NCBI RefSeq assembly: GCF_009193325.2
Contig: NZ_CP059856.1
Coordinates: forward strand, 4,836,001-4,900,000
Length of the DNA: 64,000 bases
From: Bacteroides zhangwenhongii
Lineage (GTDB): Bacteria; Bacteroidota; Bacteroidia; Bacteroidales; Bacteroidaceae
Reading direction: 5' to 3'
The position numbers were made by a program, and so were the translations under genes. Below are positions 8,831 to 17,738 of the stretch, piece after piece. The number at the start of each line of letters is the position of its first letter. Position 1 is the stretch's first letter. Under the pieces are notes generated by a model, which had not been told where the DNA came from, searched no databases, and saw only the letters and a list, made by a program, of their open reading frames with translations.

Positions 8831-9718
8831 TTACAACATCCTATCTTTCAGTACCTGCGGAAGTTCCGGCATTGCACCGCTTTGCGTACATACATAAGCG
8901 GAAGCTTCAACAGCCAGTTTATGAGCTTCGGGAACCGACTTACCATTGAGAATAGAAGCACAGAACGTTGCTGTAAAGGAGTCACCAGCTCCCACTGTAT
9001 CAGCTACGGGAACTCTCGGGGTCTCTTGGAAGGAAACAACTCCCGGAGTAAATACGTAACTTCCATTGATACCACAAGTCAGAATCAACATCTTCAGATT
9101 ATACTTAGCTAACAAAATCCAGCATTTATCCTGCAAGTCAATACCCGGATAGCCAAACATACGGCTAATGGTCACTAATTCTTCGTCATTTATCTTCAAC
9201 ACGTTGCAACGCTGGCAGGACTCACGAATAACCTCCTTTGAATAAAAATCCTGTCGGAGATTAATATCAAAAATTTTCAATTGCCCGTCTATATCAGGCA
9301 TTGTATCCAAAAAACGATTGATAGTGGCACGGCTCACCTCATTGCGTTGCGCCAATGATCCGAAGCAAACAGCACGTGTATTCAAAGCCAAACGTTTCAG
9401 TTCATCTGTAAAAGGAATATTGTCCCATGCAACCCCTTCCTTAATTTCATAACAAGGGACACCCTCATCATCCAACGTTACCTGCACCGTACCGGTAGGA
9501 TAATCCACCCGTTCAATCTGTGTTTTCAGTTTCTTTTCATTGAATACTCTCAGAATCTCATCTCCCAGTTCATCATTCCCCACGGCACTTACTACGCGGC
9601 TGTCAAAGCCAAACTGCGATACATGATAGGCAAAGTTTGCCGGAGCACCACCAATTTTCTTTCCTTCGGGCAACACATCCCAAAGTGCTTCGCCCATTCC
9701 TACAATTATATTATTCAT
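8831..9718 (-). CDS. Fructokinase, PfkB/ribokinase family (BT1757-like)
   Basis: A 295-residue cytoplasmic sugar kinase. The N-terminal PfkB signature is KIGGAPANFAYHVSQFG (about 20-36), and the C-terminal ATP/anion-hole signature is DTVGAGDSFTATF, whose Asp (about 244) is the catalytic base. It would phosphorylate fructose released by the GH32 enzymes so that it enters glycolysis. It is the last gene of the PUL operon and follows the fructose transporter after 35 nt. Order and length match BT1757 of the B. thetaiotaomicron levan locus. Substrate is inferred from context, since PfkB kinases of this kind share the motifs. Confidence 0.9.
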   Translation of the reverse strand: MNNIIVGMGEALWDVLPEGKKIGGAPANFAYHVSQFGFDSRVVSAVGNDELGDEILRVFNEKKLKTQIERVDYPTGTVQVTLDDEGVPCYEIKEGVAWDNIPFTDELKRLALNTRAVCFGSLAQRNEVSRATINRFLDTMPDIDGQLKIFDINLRQDFYSKEVIRESCQRCNVLKINDEELVTISRMFGYPGIDLQDKCWILLAKYNLKMLILTCGINGSYVFTPGVVSFQETPRVPVADTVGAGDSFTATFCASILNGKSVPEAHKLAVEASAYVCTQSGAMPELPQVLKDRML

Positions 9719-9753
9719 GACTTACAGATTTTATTGTTTCCAAAGTTATTAAT

Positions 9754-10920
9754 TTATTTTCTAATACGGAACGTATAAAACAAAAGATACAGTACGCCTA
9801 CCGTCATTACGGCTACCGCCCCACTCTGTCCCATTGCATCGGAGGCAACTCCCATAGCCAACGGAAACACTGTTCCTCCGAAAAGTCCCATAATCATCAA
9901 GCCGGAAACCTCATTCTTTTTTGCCGGAAGATAGAGTAACGCCTGCGAGAAAATAACAGAGAATACATTGGAATTACCAAAACCAATCAATGCAATGCAG
10001 GCATAAATCATTGTCTTTTCATGGAAAGCAAACAATCCTGCCATCGCTACCAACATCATCATCACACTAATGCCAAAGAAAGATTTTGCCGACATCTTGC
10101 GTAAGATGAACGATCCTAAGAAGCAGCCAGCCGTACGGAAGATAAAATAAAGGCTTGTAGCAAAAGCAGCGTCATCCAGCCCCATGCCAAGACGTTCCAT
10201 CAGAATCTTTGGAGCGGTAGTATTTGTACCTACATCAATACCGACATGACACATGATGCCAATAAAACAAAGCAGGATAAACGGTTTGCCAAGCAACGCC
10301 AGACATTGTCCGAAAGTTGACGGTTCGCCTTCCTCTTTTTCTTCTTCAATCTGAGTAATATTGAGCAAGAGAATGGCAATGATCGCTACAACCATATAAA
10401 TAGGAAATAACACGCGCCAGCCTAAATCGAAAGTCGGAATGGCCTGCGTCGCTCCCCACATGGCGATGTAAGGAGCCAGAAAAGAAGCAATGGCTTTCAC
10501 AAACTGACCGAAAGTCAGGCTACTTGCCAGACGGTCGCCACGTACGATATTGGAAAGCAACGGGTTCAGGGAAGTCTGCATCAACGCATTTCCAATGCCC
10601 AAGAGGGAGAAGGAAATCAGCATCAGCATATAGCTGTCGCCGAAAACAGGTAGCAACAGAGAAGCGAAAGTCACAATCAAACTAAGCAATACGGTTTTCT
10701 TCTGACCAATGCGGCTCATCAACATGCCGGTGGGTACGGAGAAAATCAGGAACCAGAAGAATACTAATGACGGAAAGATATTCGCCTGTGAGTCCGACAG
10801 ACCAAGATCCGCCTTTACGTAATTGGAGGCAATGCCTACCAAGTCAACAAATCCCATGGCGAAGAAGCAAAGCATCACCGGGACTAGTTTGGAGAGGGAA
10901 GAGTTTTTACTGTTTTCCAT
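9754..10920 (-). CDS. Inner-membrane MFS sugar (fructose) transporter (BT1758-like)
   Basis: A 388-residue membrane protein with 12 predicted helices, of the glucose/galactose (FucP-like) branch of the major facilitator family. The loop motif after helix 2 is visible as GMLMSRIGQKK. The ATG at 10918-10920 (MENSKNSS) is preferred because the longer frame to 10962 adds a polar, non-conserved tail. It would carry periplasmic fructose, with a cation, into the cytoplasm for the kinase gene downstream. Position between GH32 and fructokinase is the same as BT1758. A central cytoplasmic loop rich in Glu (IEEEKEEGEP) separates the two six-helix halves. Confidence 0.9.
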   Translation of the reverse strand: MENSKNSSLSKLVPVMLCFFAMGFVDLVGIASNYVKADLGLSDSQANIFPSLVFFWFLIFSVPTGMLMSRIGQKKTVLLSLIVTFASLLLPVFGDSYMLMLISFSLLGIGNALMQTSLNPLLSNIVRGDRLASSLTFGQFVKAIASFLAPYIAMWGATQAIPTFDLGWRVLFPIYMVVAIIAILLLNITQIEEEKEEGEPSTFGQCLALLGKPFILLCFIGIMCHVGIDVGTNTTAPKILMERLGMGLDDAAFATSLYFIFRTAGCFLGSFILRKMSAKSFFGISVMMMLVAMAGLFAFHEKTMIYACIALIGFGNSNVFSVIFSQALLYLPAKKNEVSGLMIMGLFGGTVFPLAMGVASDAMGQSGAVAVMTVGVLYLLFYTFRIRK

Positions 10921-11021
10921 TATTTTATCTTTTATACGATGAATTCTGTTTCCATAGGGCAATGTACATCACCCTAAAACAAAGAAGCGGGTAAAGAGCA
11001 CATAGAGTAAGGAGAATGAGT

Positions 11022-12851
11022 TTATTTCTTCAACTTGTAAATCACAAACGAATCTACTTTATACGCTCCTCCTTTACTGTAAAAGTCGATATGAGTGTAA
11101 GGTTCCGACGGGAACACCTGATTAGTCATCACAAAACGTCCGCCATCGCCAAAGGCTTCCACACTGGATTTGTCGACAAACAGACGGAGTTTCAATTCGT
11201 CTATTCCACTCTCAATAGCCGTCCAGGTCAGCATTGGGAAGTTCTCATTGAAACCTACATCTCCGCTTTTGCGGCGGTCCATCGAGAATTTCTTTTCTTT
11301 CATGTCATATTGCATATCCACTTCTTCGCCTTTGTCATTGTAGAGACGGAAGCCGATTATATCCGCATGTTGATTTTCGATAGTCAGTTCTATTTCGTAT
11401 GCACCCTCATTGCCGGCAATCATGTCTTTGATGATACGTGTTCCGTTCACTTTGAACGAGCGTTTCTTGGAGACGTCACGCAGTTTCAGCAGTTCGGGAG
11501 AGGGAGCAGACTGAAGATAAGTCTCGCCATCTACGGTGAACAGGCTCAAATCGCGAGGAACAGAGTTCGGGCTACGGTATTGAGAGGTAGGAACATCGTT
11601 TGCATATTGCCAGTTGCTCATCCATGCGATAGCAATGCGACGGTTGTCGGGAGCATCACTCCAAGTTACAGTGGCGTAATGGTCTTTTCCCCAGTCCATC
11701 CATTTGGTTTTGGAGGGTGATTCGTTTACAAATTCTTTTCCGTTGAACGTTCCGACAAAGTATTGAGTGGCCGAGTCACCGAAAGGGCCGTCACCAAGAC
11801 TACAAAGCAATACCCATTTCTTTTCATTCGTACCTTCCACGGGAAGTTCAAATAAATCCGGACATTCCCAAACATTTCCGTGAGCACCTTGTCCCTTACC
11901 GAAACTGCTTTCAAAAGTCCAGTTTTTCAAATTGGGAGAAGAGAAAATCTGCATTTCCTGCCCTACGGCAAGTACCATAATCCAACGTTTTGTCCCTTCA
12001 TACCAAAAGACTTTCGGATCGCGGAAATCGCGGGCTTCAGATACCAACACCGGATTATCCGCATACTTTGTAAAAGTACGTCCATTGTTGGTACTGTAAG
12101 CGATACTTTGTACCTGACGATCACCGTTCTGTGTATAGATAGCGATGATAGCACCTGCACCAAAACCAGCTGTATTATTATGATCCACCACAGCCGAACC
12201 ACTGAAAATAGTGCCAAACGCATCCGGAGTTATAGCATCAGGCCGATGTTCCCAATTGATTAAGTCTTTACTGATAGCATGTCCCCAATTCATATTTCCC
12301 CATTTGGAACCGTATGGATTATGTTGATAAAACAAATGATATTCTCCGTCTTTATATACCATTCCGTTGGGATCATTCATCCATCCATAAAGAGGTGAGA
12401 AGTGATAAACAGGACGGAACTTTTCACGATTAGTTGTATCGAAGGTATCGGACAACTTCATTTCCCTACAGCAAGCGGTGTTATCCGGTGAAAGATTGAC
12501 ACGTACCGGATCATTTGAATTCATTTTGAATTTAAATGAAACCAACTTACCGGAATAATCGGAAAGGTCTACCGGAACAAAATAATCTACCTTGTTAATA
12601 GCCAGACGGACATCAAAGCTCTTCACTTCTTTGTTATCAGCAATCATACTGATACGTACGTCAGGCGATGCATCTTCTACCGGTAATAACAAGTATTTCT
12701 GAGTAGTATTGACACGCACCAAACAATGTCCTTCTCCTAAATCTTTCATTAATAGAGAAGGATCTGCAGCTAAAGCCAGAAGCGAGATATTCATAAAAAT
12801 GGAACAAATCAGAAGAGTCTGAAGTTTTCTCAAAGGTAAAAATACATTCAT
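11022..12851 (-). CDS. GH32 exo-acting fructanase, periplasmic (BT1759-like)
   Basis: A 609-residue secreted enzyme. The ATG at 12849-12851 is chosen because it starts a normal signal peptide (MNVFLPLRKL, cleavage after LALA). After an N-terminal beta-rich module (about 30-140) comes the five-bladed propeller of family GH32: nucleophile motif WMNDPNG (157-163, Asp160), RDP (277-279, transition-state stabiliser) and WECPDLF (acid/base Glu329), then a C-terminal beta-sandwich (about 470-600) ending near SSVEAFGDGG. It would release fructose from imported fructo-oligosaccharides in the periplasm. There is no lipobox, unlike the next GH32 gene. Gene order matches BT1759. Linkage preference (beta-2,1 or beta-2,6) cannot be read from the motifs. 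Confidence 0.93.
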   Translation of the reverse strand: MNVFLPLRKLQTLLICSIFMNISLLALAADPSLLMKDLGEGHCLVRVNTTQKYLLLPVEDASPDVRISMIADNKEVKSFDVRLAINKVDYFVPVDLSDYSGKLVSFKFKMNSNDPVRVNLSPDNTACCREMKLSDTFDTTNREKFRPVYHFSPLYGWMNDPNGMVYKDGEYHLFYQHNPYGSKWGNMNWGHAISKDLINWEHRPDAITPDAFGTIFSGSAVVDHNNTAGFGAGAIIAIYTQNGDRQVQSIAYSTNNGRTFTKYADNPVLVSEARDFRDPKVFWYEGTKRWIMVLAVGQEMQIFSSPNLKNWTFESSFGKGQGAHGNVWECPDLFELPVEGTNEKKWVLLCSLGDGPFGDSATQYFVGTFNGKEFVNESPSKTKWMDWGKDHYATVTWSDAPDNRRIAIAWMSNWQYANDVPTSQYRSPNSVPRDLSLFTVDGETYLQSAPSPELLKLRDVSKKRSFKVNGTRIIKDMIAGNEGAYEIELTIENQHADIIGFRLYNDKGEEVDMQYDMKEKKFSMDRRKSGDVGFNENFPMLTWTAIESGIDELKLRLFVDKSSVEAFGDGGRFVMTNQVFPSEPYTHIDFYSKGGAYKVDSFVIYKLKK

Positions 12852-12913
12852 GTTTATGGTATTAAGGTTATTACTTATTATTAATAGTATCATATTTCTT
12901 GGTTGTTGCAATG

Positions 12914-12945
12914 CAAAGATAGGCGCAATGCATCGGAGCGCCTAT
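12914..12945 (-). promoter_or_regulatory. Intergenic hairpin overlapping a promoter-like -7 box between the two GH32 genes
   Basis: ATAGGCGC (12919-12926) and GCGCCTAT (12938-12945) form a perfect 8-bp inverted repeat with an 11-nt loop in the 135-bp gap between the GH32 genes. On the - strand the 3' arm runs into TATCTTTG (12914-12921), a full Bacteroides -7 box, 63 bp before the downstream GH32 start. No good TTTG is found at -33. It may be an internal promoter for the distal genes, an RNA-processing or attenuation hairpin, or both. Confidence 0.4.
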
Positions 12946-12986
12946 CACATTTGTTTCAAACGCTATAAAAGATGTTACTTTCTCAA

Positions 12987-14576
12987 TTAATAAGTACTCA
13001 ATTTTATATCAGATACAGTCACTTCACCCTCAGTACAAAAAATAGCCCAAGGATTTTTAGCCAAATCATAAATACGGTTGGTGAAAGCATACCTTCCATT
13101 TATATAGACTACGCACACAGATTCTTCAGTATAGACCTCTATATGATATACATTGTCAGCAGCCGGAGTTATAGCACGTTCTGTTATAGCACCCGCATCA
13201 TTCCATTCACCTGTTTTCTCATTTACTTCTACTTCTTTCAACTTCAGGAAATTATATTTATCTTCAATGAAAATACGCGCCTTTTCTGCCTTATCACTGC
13301 AATCGACAAATGAAAGTCCGAATACGGCTTCATTCTCTTCAGGGATTGTTGCAGTCATGGTTATTTTGTTCCGGTTTCTCAAACGGGCGAAGCGGACAAA
13401 TGAATTTGCTTTCAATGTATAAGAAGAAGTGCTGACCGTTACATCCCCTACCTTCGTCTTTTCAGTCAATGTCACCGATTGGGAATATTTGGCGGAAATC
13501 GCTTGTGGAACATCCAAACTTAATGTTCCATCTCCGTTCTGAATCAATCTATGAGCAACCAACGCTCCTGCCCAACTTTTGGCACCTGTGGTTTTCTGCC
13601 CTTCACGTGTCGGACACCATCCCCAAAGATAACGATTTGTATCATCGCTCGCTGTTTTTCCAGCATAAAAACCAACTCCATCTAACCATCCTTCATGGGG
13701 TACGAAAGTAGGGAACTGCCCACTCTCTACAGCTATTCCCTTCAATTCTTCCAAAGTCTGCGCATAGAAATATTGGACAACGGCCGGTTCATTTTTTGTT
13801 CCTTGTGAAGAATAAACCATATACCAATAACTTCCCATCTGAAAAACATCCGGACATTCATAGAAACGCCCCCAAATATTATTGAAGAACGGTTCCGGTT
13901 TTAAATCCCAATCATGCAAATTGGTAGAAGTAAACTCTATAATATATCCATCCCCATTTTTCAGAGCAGAAACTAACATCCTATAACATTGCGCAGTTGC
14001 ATCATAAAAAACATATGGATCGCGGAATTCATTTTTATCATACCCTGCTTCTATTGGAGCCGATAAACGGAATGAACGGTCTTTAGTCCAGGTTTTACAA
14101 TCTTTGGAAGTAGCCAACAATATTACTTCACGAGGTTCGGTAGCTTTATGTCCTGTATAATAAGTATAATAAGTTTTCGTAGCCTCATCATAAACAGTAC
14201 TTCCTGTCCCGATAGCCGGATCATCTTCTACTGCTGTTCCGCATGGTATTGCTTCGCGGAAAGAGATATAGTTTGCCACATCCGTAGTTGCCAATTCGTG
14301 GATAGGATGATAGATAGTAGAATTACCGTCACGATCATCCTGAAGGTAAAGAATACGAAACTCTTTACTTACCGGATCAAAAAAAGGCATTGGATCACCT
14401 ACATAACCAACATAAGGTTTGTAATAAGTCGTATAATTGTTCGGTTCCGTCGAACTAAAGAATGTTGTCGTTTCATTCAGATTTTTATCTGTGATTACCG
14501 GACTGTTATCATCGCTGCAAGCAGCAAACGATATTGACAGACACAGTATTGAAGCCATTAATATCATAGTTTTCAT
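12987..14576 (-). CDS. GH32 surface endo-fructanase lipoprotein (BT1760 levanase-like)
   Basis: A 529-residue lipoprotein (SISFAAC, Cys20, then SDD, the acidic pattern that favours surface export in Bacteroides). GH32 motifs: VGDPMPFF with nucleophile Asp61, FRDPYVF (185-187) and ECPDVF with acid/base Glu240. A C-terminal beta-sandwich follows (about 370-529). The motif spacing differs from the periplasmic GH32 enzyme next door (GDPMPFF instead of NDPNG), a trait of the BT1760 endo-levanase branch. It would cut long fructan at the cell surface to pieces that SusCD can import. Levan specificity is inferred from synteny with BT1754-BT1763 and has to be tested. Confidence 0.9.
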   Translation of the reverse strand: MKTMILMASILCLSISFAACSDDNSPVITDKNLNETTTFFSSTEPNNYTTYYKPYVGYVGDPMPFFDPVSKEFRILYLQDDRDGNSTIYHPIHELATTDVANYISFREAIPCGTAVEDDPAIGTGSTVYDEATKTYYTYYTGHKATEPREVILLATSKDCKTWTKDRSFRLSAPIEAGYDKNEFRDPYVFYDATAQCYRMLVSALKNGDGYIIEFTSTNLHDWDLKPEPFFNNIWGRFYECPDVFQMGSYWYMVYSSQGTKNEPAVVQYFYAQTLEELKGIAVESGQFPTFVPHEGWLDGVGFYAGKTASDDTNRYLWGWCPTREGQKTTGAKSWAGALVAHRLIQNGDGTLSLDVPQAISAKYSQSVTLTEKTKVGDVTVSTSSYTLKANSFVRFARLRNRNKITMTATIPEENEAVFGLSFVDCSDKAEKARIFIEDKYNFLKLKEVEVNEKTGEWNDAGAITERAITPAADNVYHIEVYTEESVCVVYINGRYAFTNRIYDLAKNPWAIFCTEGEVTVSDIKLSTY

Positions 14577-14604
14577 AATTTGCTTTTCTTTATCAGATTA
14601 TACT

Positions 14605-16005
14605 TTACTTGCTTAAGTAATCGAGTGCATTAGAGGTAAGTTTCTCGATATTACCACGATATTGATTATCTGATTGGTTTTCATCATACCAATCATAAGC
14701 TGCCATGCCAATACATATTACCTTTCCACTACTATTTCCTCCTATCTGGCGAGAAGGGAATTCAGCGATAGGCACTGCATTGTGATTGGAAACATCATAC
14801 CCCAACTCTATTGCACCAGTTTGTTGTCTCCATCCTTCTATTCCCAAATAAGGTTCCCAATCTATACACCATTGAAATCCCCAATTAAGAATATGATAAC
14901 CTGTATTTATTAAATAAATATTAGAATTATCCTCAGTTACTAAGCCATCAAATATTTCATGAGAGATACCCTTTATTGAAAAGCCCCAAGGTTTATCTGT
15001 AACAGTCTTAGAATCTTCACTCCCAAATTGATTATTAGGATCTCTACCATCCATAGAAATAGCCCACCGATCTTTTACGATATATCGTAAAGCTCCACGA
15101 GATAATAACAAATTTCCACCTGTCTGATAATAATTCTTAATATTATTCTTTGAATTCCAATTAAATCCACTATCATCATAGATAGGATTATCATCATGAA
15201 TCCAAATGACTTTTATCTGTTCCGGATCAAGTTTCACTTTCGGGTTATCATCCCTCAAATCTGAATATGAAATATACCTTGCCCCCGGCATATTATCCAA
15301 CATCCATTGGGCAGCGGCTTTTTCTTCATTATTAGTCAGTTCATCAATAGTTGCAGCAGTTCCGATAAATGCCATTGAAACAAAAGTTCTTACCTTTTCT
15401 ACCTTCACCGTATAAGTGGCTGCATTCAAATGATTTGTAACCGTATATTCTTTAGGTGTAGTGAAATCCAATGTAGTGCCTGACAACGGGCTTACCGTAG
15501 CACCATCAGGAACAGTAACGACTGGAGACAAAGCGGTAATATCCATGTTTTCAAGTACATACACAACGATTTCCTTGTTTGTTTCATCAATTCTGCCCGC
15601 ATACTCTCCTATCATAAATCCAGTAATCTGCGGCTTATCCAATTCTACGGAAATCGTATAATTCATAAATACATTTCCGTTTGTGACTTTTACCACTACG
15701 GGCATTGTAAAGTTAACAGGTTTACCACTTTCCAAATTCGCCGTAGCCCCTTCGGACAAAGTAAATACCGGAATTAAATTTGTCACATCTGTATCATCTT
15801 CCACATGTACTTTAATGCTTCTCGCCTGATTATCCTGCTCAACGATAAAGTTATCATAACCTTCGATATGGAAAGAAGTAATCCATGTATCACCATTCAA
15901 AGCCAACGATGTGTCTTCATCATCACTACATCCAGCTGCAGAAAGTAAAAGTGCAGCCAGTAACACCATATATATTTTATCTATCAAAGTCTTCATAATT
16001 CCCAT
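14605..16005 (-). CDS. Surface fructan-binding lipoprotein, DUF5018/DUF4960 type (BT1761-like, SusE position)
   Basis: A 466-residue lipoprotein (LLLSAAGC, then SDDED, a surface-export pattern). The N-terminal half holds two repeated beta-sandwich modules related to DUF5018 (about 35-125 and 126-205; each ends in a TVKVEK/TISVEL type strand). The C-terminal half (about 205-466) is a DUF4960-like domain rich in aromatic residues (for example WQMCIDW-like segment around 385, written in the protein as WCIDWEPYLGIEGW). It sits where SusE/F proteins are encoded, directly after susD (3-nt gap), and corresponds to the levan-binding BT1761. Met4 (start 15996) is an equally good start. Confidence 0.82.
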   Translation of the reverse strand: MGIMKTLIDKIYMVLLAALLLSAAGCSDDEDTSLALNGDTWITSFHIEGYDNFIVEQDNQARSIKVHVEDDTDVTNLIPVFTLSEGATANLESGKPVNFTMPVVVKVTNGNVFMNYTISVELDKPQITGFMIGEYAGRIDETNKEIVVYVLENMDITALSPVVTVPDGATVSPLSGTTLDFTTPKEYTVTNHLNAATYTVKVEKVRTFVSMAFIGTAATIDELTNNEEKAAAQWMLDNMPGARYISYSDLRDDNPKVKLDPEQIKVIWIHDDNPIYDDSGFNWNSKNNIKNYYQTGGNLLLSRGALRYIVKDRWAISMDGRDPNNQFGSEDSKTVTDKPWGFSIKGISHEIFDGLVTEDNSNIYLINTGYHILNWGFQWCIDWEPYLGIEGWRQQTGAIELGYDVSNHNAVPIAEFPSRQIGGNSSGKVICIGMAAYDWYDENQSDNQYRGNIEKLTSNALDYLSK

Positions 16006-16008
16006 TTA

Positions 16009-17718
16009 TTATTTCTCCCAACCATTATTTTGCTGATACAAACCACCACTATAATTGATCTGCTTCTGAGGAATAGGCAGATATTCATTTTTTCCTGCTG
16101 TAAAATTTGCATCCGAATAATAAGAACGACGACTAGCTTCCGACGCATAATATTGATTCATCACTTTTGCCGCATCTCCCCAACGAACTAAATCAAAGAA
16201 GCGGCTTCCTTCCAATGCCAATTCAAGACGACGTTCCCATTTCAGGTCTCTCATAGCAATGTCCCGATCAGTCCATTCGGCCATTGTATACGGTTCTACT
16301 TTAAAACTTGCCCCATAATCAAAAACAAGCGTAGTACTACGGGCTGCACGGTTACGTATCTCATTGACCAACGGCAATGCTTCCGACAAACGATTCAACT
16401 GAATCAATGCCTCGGCACGCATCAGCACTACATCTGCATAACGCAATACAATACGGTTCATCGAATTAGCAACAAACGGAGAATTCACTTTCTTCAGGCA
16501 AGAACAATCGGGGTCCACATTCTCTTTTAAAGATGAATAAAGACCATAATATTCCTGTTCGTTACGTGTCCACGTCTTATCAAAAATATAGTTCACATTA
16601 TACTTATAAGGAAATCCCGGAATCGCCACCGTGTGGAATAAACGGGGATCGTAGTTGCCTTGCACATCATAATTATCTTTCTCATTGTAAGTATCGAACA
16701 TCGGCCTACCGTTTTCCGTGCGGAAAGCATTCACCAAGTTTTGGCTAGGCTTCTGAAAATCACAACACCCGAAGAATTGCGGAGCTGTCAACTCATTACC
16801 AAAGTTCAAGTTGCCATACATCGTATTATCATCCTGCGAATATTGGACAGCCCAAATAGATTCCTTTCCGTTCTCATATTGCGGCAGAAAATTATATGCA
16901 AAATCTTCTTCCAGGCCAAAACCTCCGGCAGTCATGATAGCATTATCCGTATACGTAATTACAGCTTTCAAATCCTCTTCATTAATTTCGATCACTTCAT
17001 TCTTTTCATTTTGGCGATAAGCTTTGTAAAGCATCACCTTTGCCAGATAGGCCGATGCAGCAGCCTGCGTAGGACGCCCTTTTTCCACCTGTGTATCGGG
17101 AAGATGATCATATGCAAACTTAAAGTCATCTGCTATCTTCTGCCAAAGTTGGTCGTTAGTATACTGTCGGTTAGAAATCTTGGTATAGTCCGAAGTAGGA
17201 ATCGTTTCATCTACATAAACGATATGCTTGAACATCACTTTCAACAGAAACATATAATGACCACGTAAGAAACGCATCTCACCGATACGTTCATTCTTCT
17301 GCGGATAAGTATTTGCATCCATACCATCCAAAGATTTCAAAGCAGCATTGGCACGTGCCACCCCCGAATAAAGACGATACCAGATATCATCAAAAGCCCA
17401 ATTGTCAGTAGTCATCCCCGTAGCAATCTCCAGAAAATGGAAATGCGAACCGTCTTCGGAGTTTGCCCCGCCTTTATAAGCATCATCTGCACGGACATTT
17501 CCATACGGCCAAAGGCTGAAAGAACTGTTCATATCCTCACCGGACACCATGTGAGCGTAAGCAGCAATTACCAGATTGTCCACATTATCGGGACTAATCG
17601 TTTGTCCCTCGTCAGAACTTCCCTGTAAGTCTCTTTCCAAAAAGTCATTGCAACCTGTAGTACCGACCAACGAGACTACCAACAGCAAAGAGGATATATA
17701 TATATTCTTGATTTTCAT
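16009..17718 (-). CDS. SusD-family fructan-binding outer-membrane lipoprotein (BT1762-like)
   Basis: A 569-residue RagB/SusD protein with lipobox VGTTGC (Cys23) followed by NDFLERDL, the typical SusD start. The tetratricopeptide-like helices carry the usual landmarks: RFLRGHYMFLLKVMF (about 150-165), IVLRYADVVLMRAEALIQLN, and WERRLELALEGSRFFDLVRWG near 505-525, and the C-terminus ends in PIPQKQINY before a short tail. It forms the lid over the SusC transporter encoded next to it (20-nt gap). Together they bind and import fructo-oligosaccharides. All neighbours point to fructan. Confidence 0.95.
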   Translation of the reverse strand: MKIKNIYISSLLLVVSLVGTTGCNDFLERDLQGSSDEGQTISPDNVDNLVIAAYAHMVSGEDMNSSFSLWPYGNVRADDAYKGGANSEDGSHFHFLEIATGMTTDNWAFDDIWYRLYSGVARANAALKSLDGMDANTYPQKNERIGEMRFLRGHYMFLLKVMFKHIVYVDETIPTSDYTKISNRQYTNDQLWQKIADDFKFAYDHLPDTQVEKGRPTQAAASAYLAKVMLYKAYRQNEKNEVIEINEEDLKAVITYTDNAIMTAGGFGLEEDFAYNFLPQYENGKESIWAVQYSQDDNTMYGNLNFGNELTAPQFFGCCDFQKPSQNLVNAFRTENGRPMFDTYNEKDNYDVQGNYDPRLFHTVAIPGFPYKYNVNYIFDKTWTRNEQEYYGLYSSLKENVDPDCSCLKKVNSPFVANSMNRIVLRYADVVLMRAEALIQLNRLSEALPLVNEIRNRAARSTTLVFDYGASFKVEPYTMAEWTDRDIAMRDLKWERRLELALEGSRFFDLVRWGDAAKVMNQYYASEASRRSYYSDANFTAGKNEYLPIPQKQINYSGGLYQQNNGWEK

Positions 17719-17738
17719 AATTATCGTTATTTAATGAA

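Noticed and set aside
11016..11720. 234-codon + strand frame opposite the periplasmic GH32 gene
   Set aside because: It is antisense to conserved GH32 coding sequence, without signal, motif or promoter of its own.
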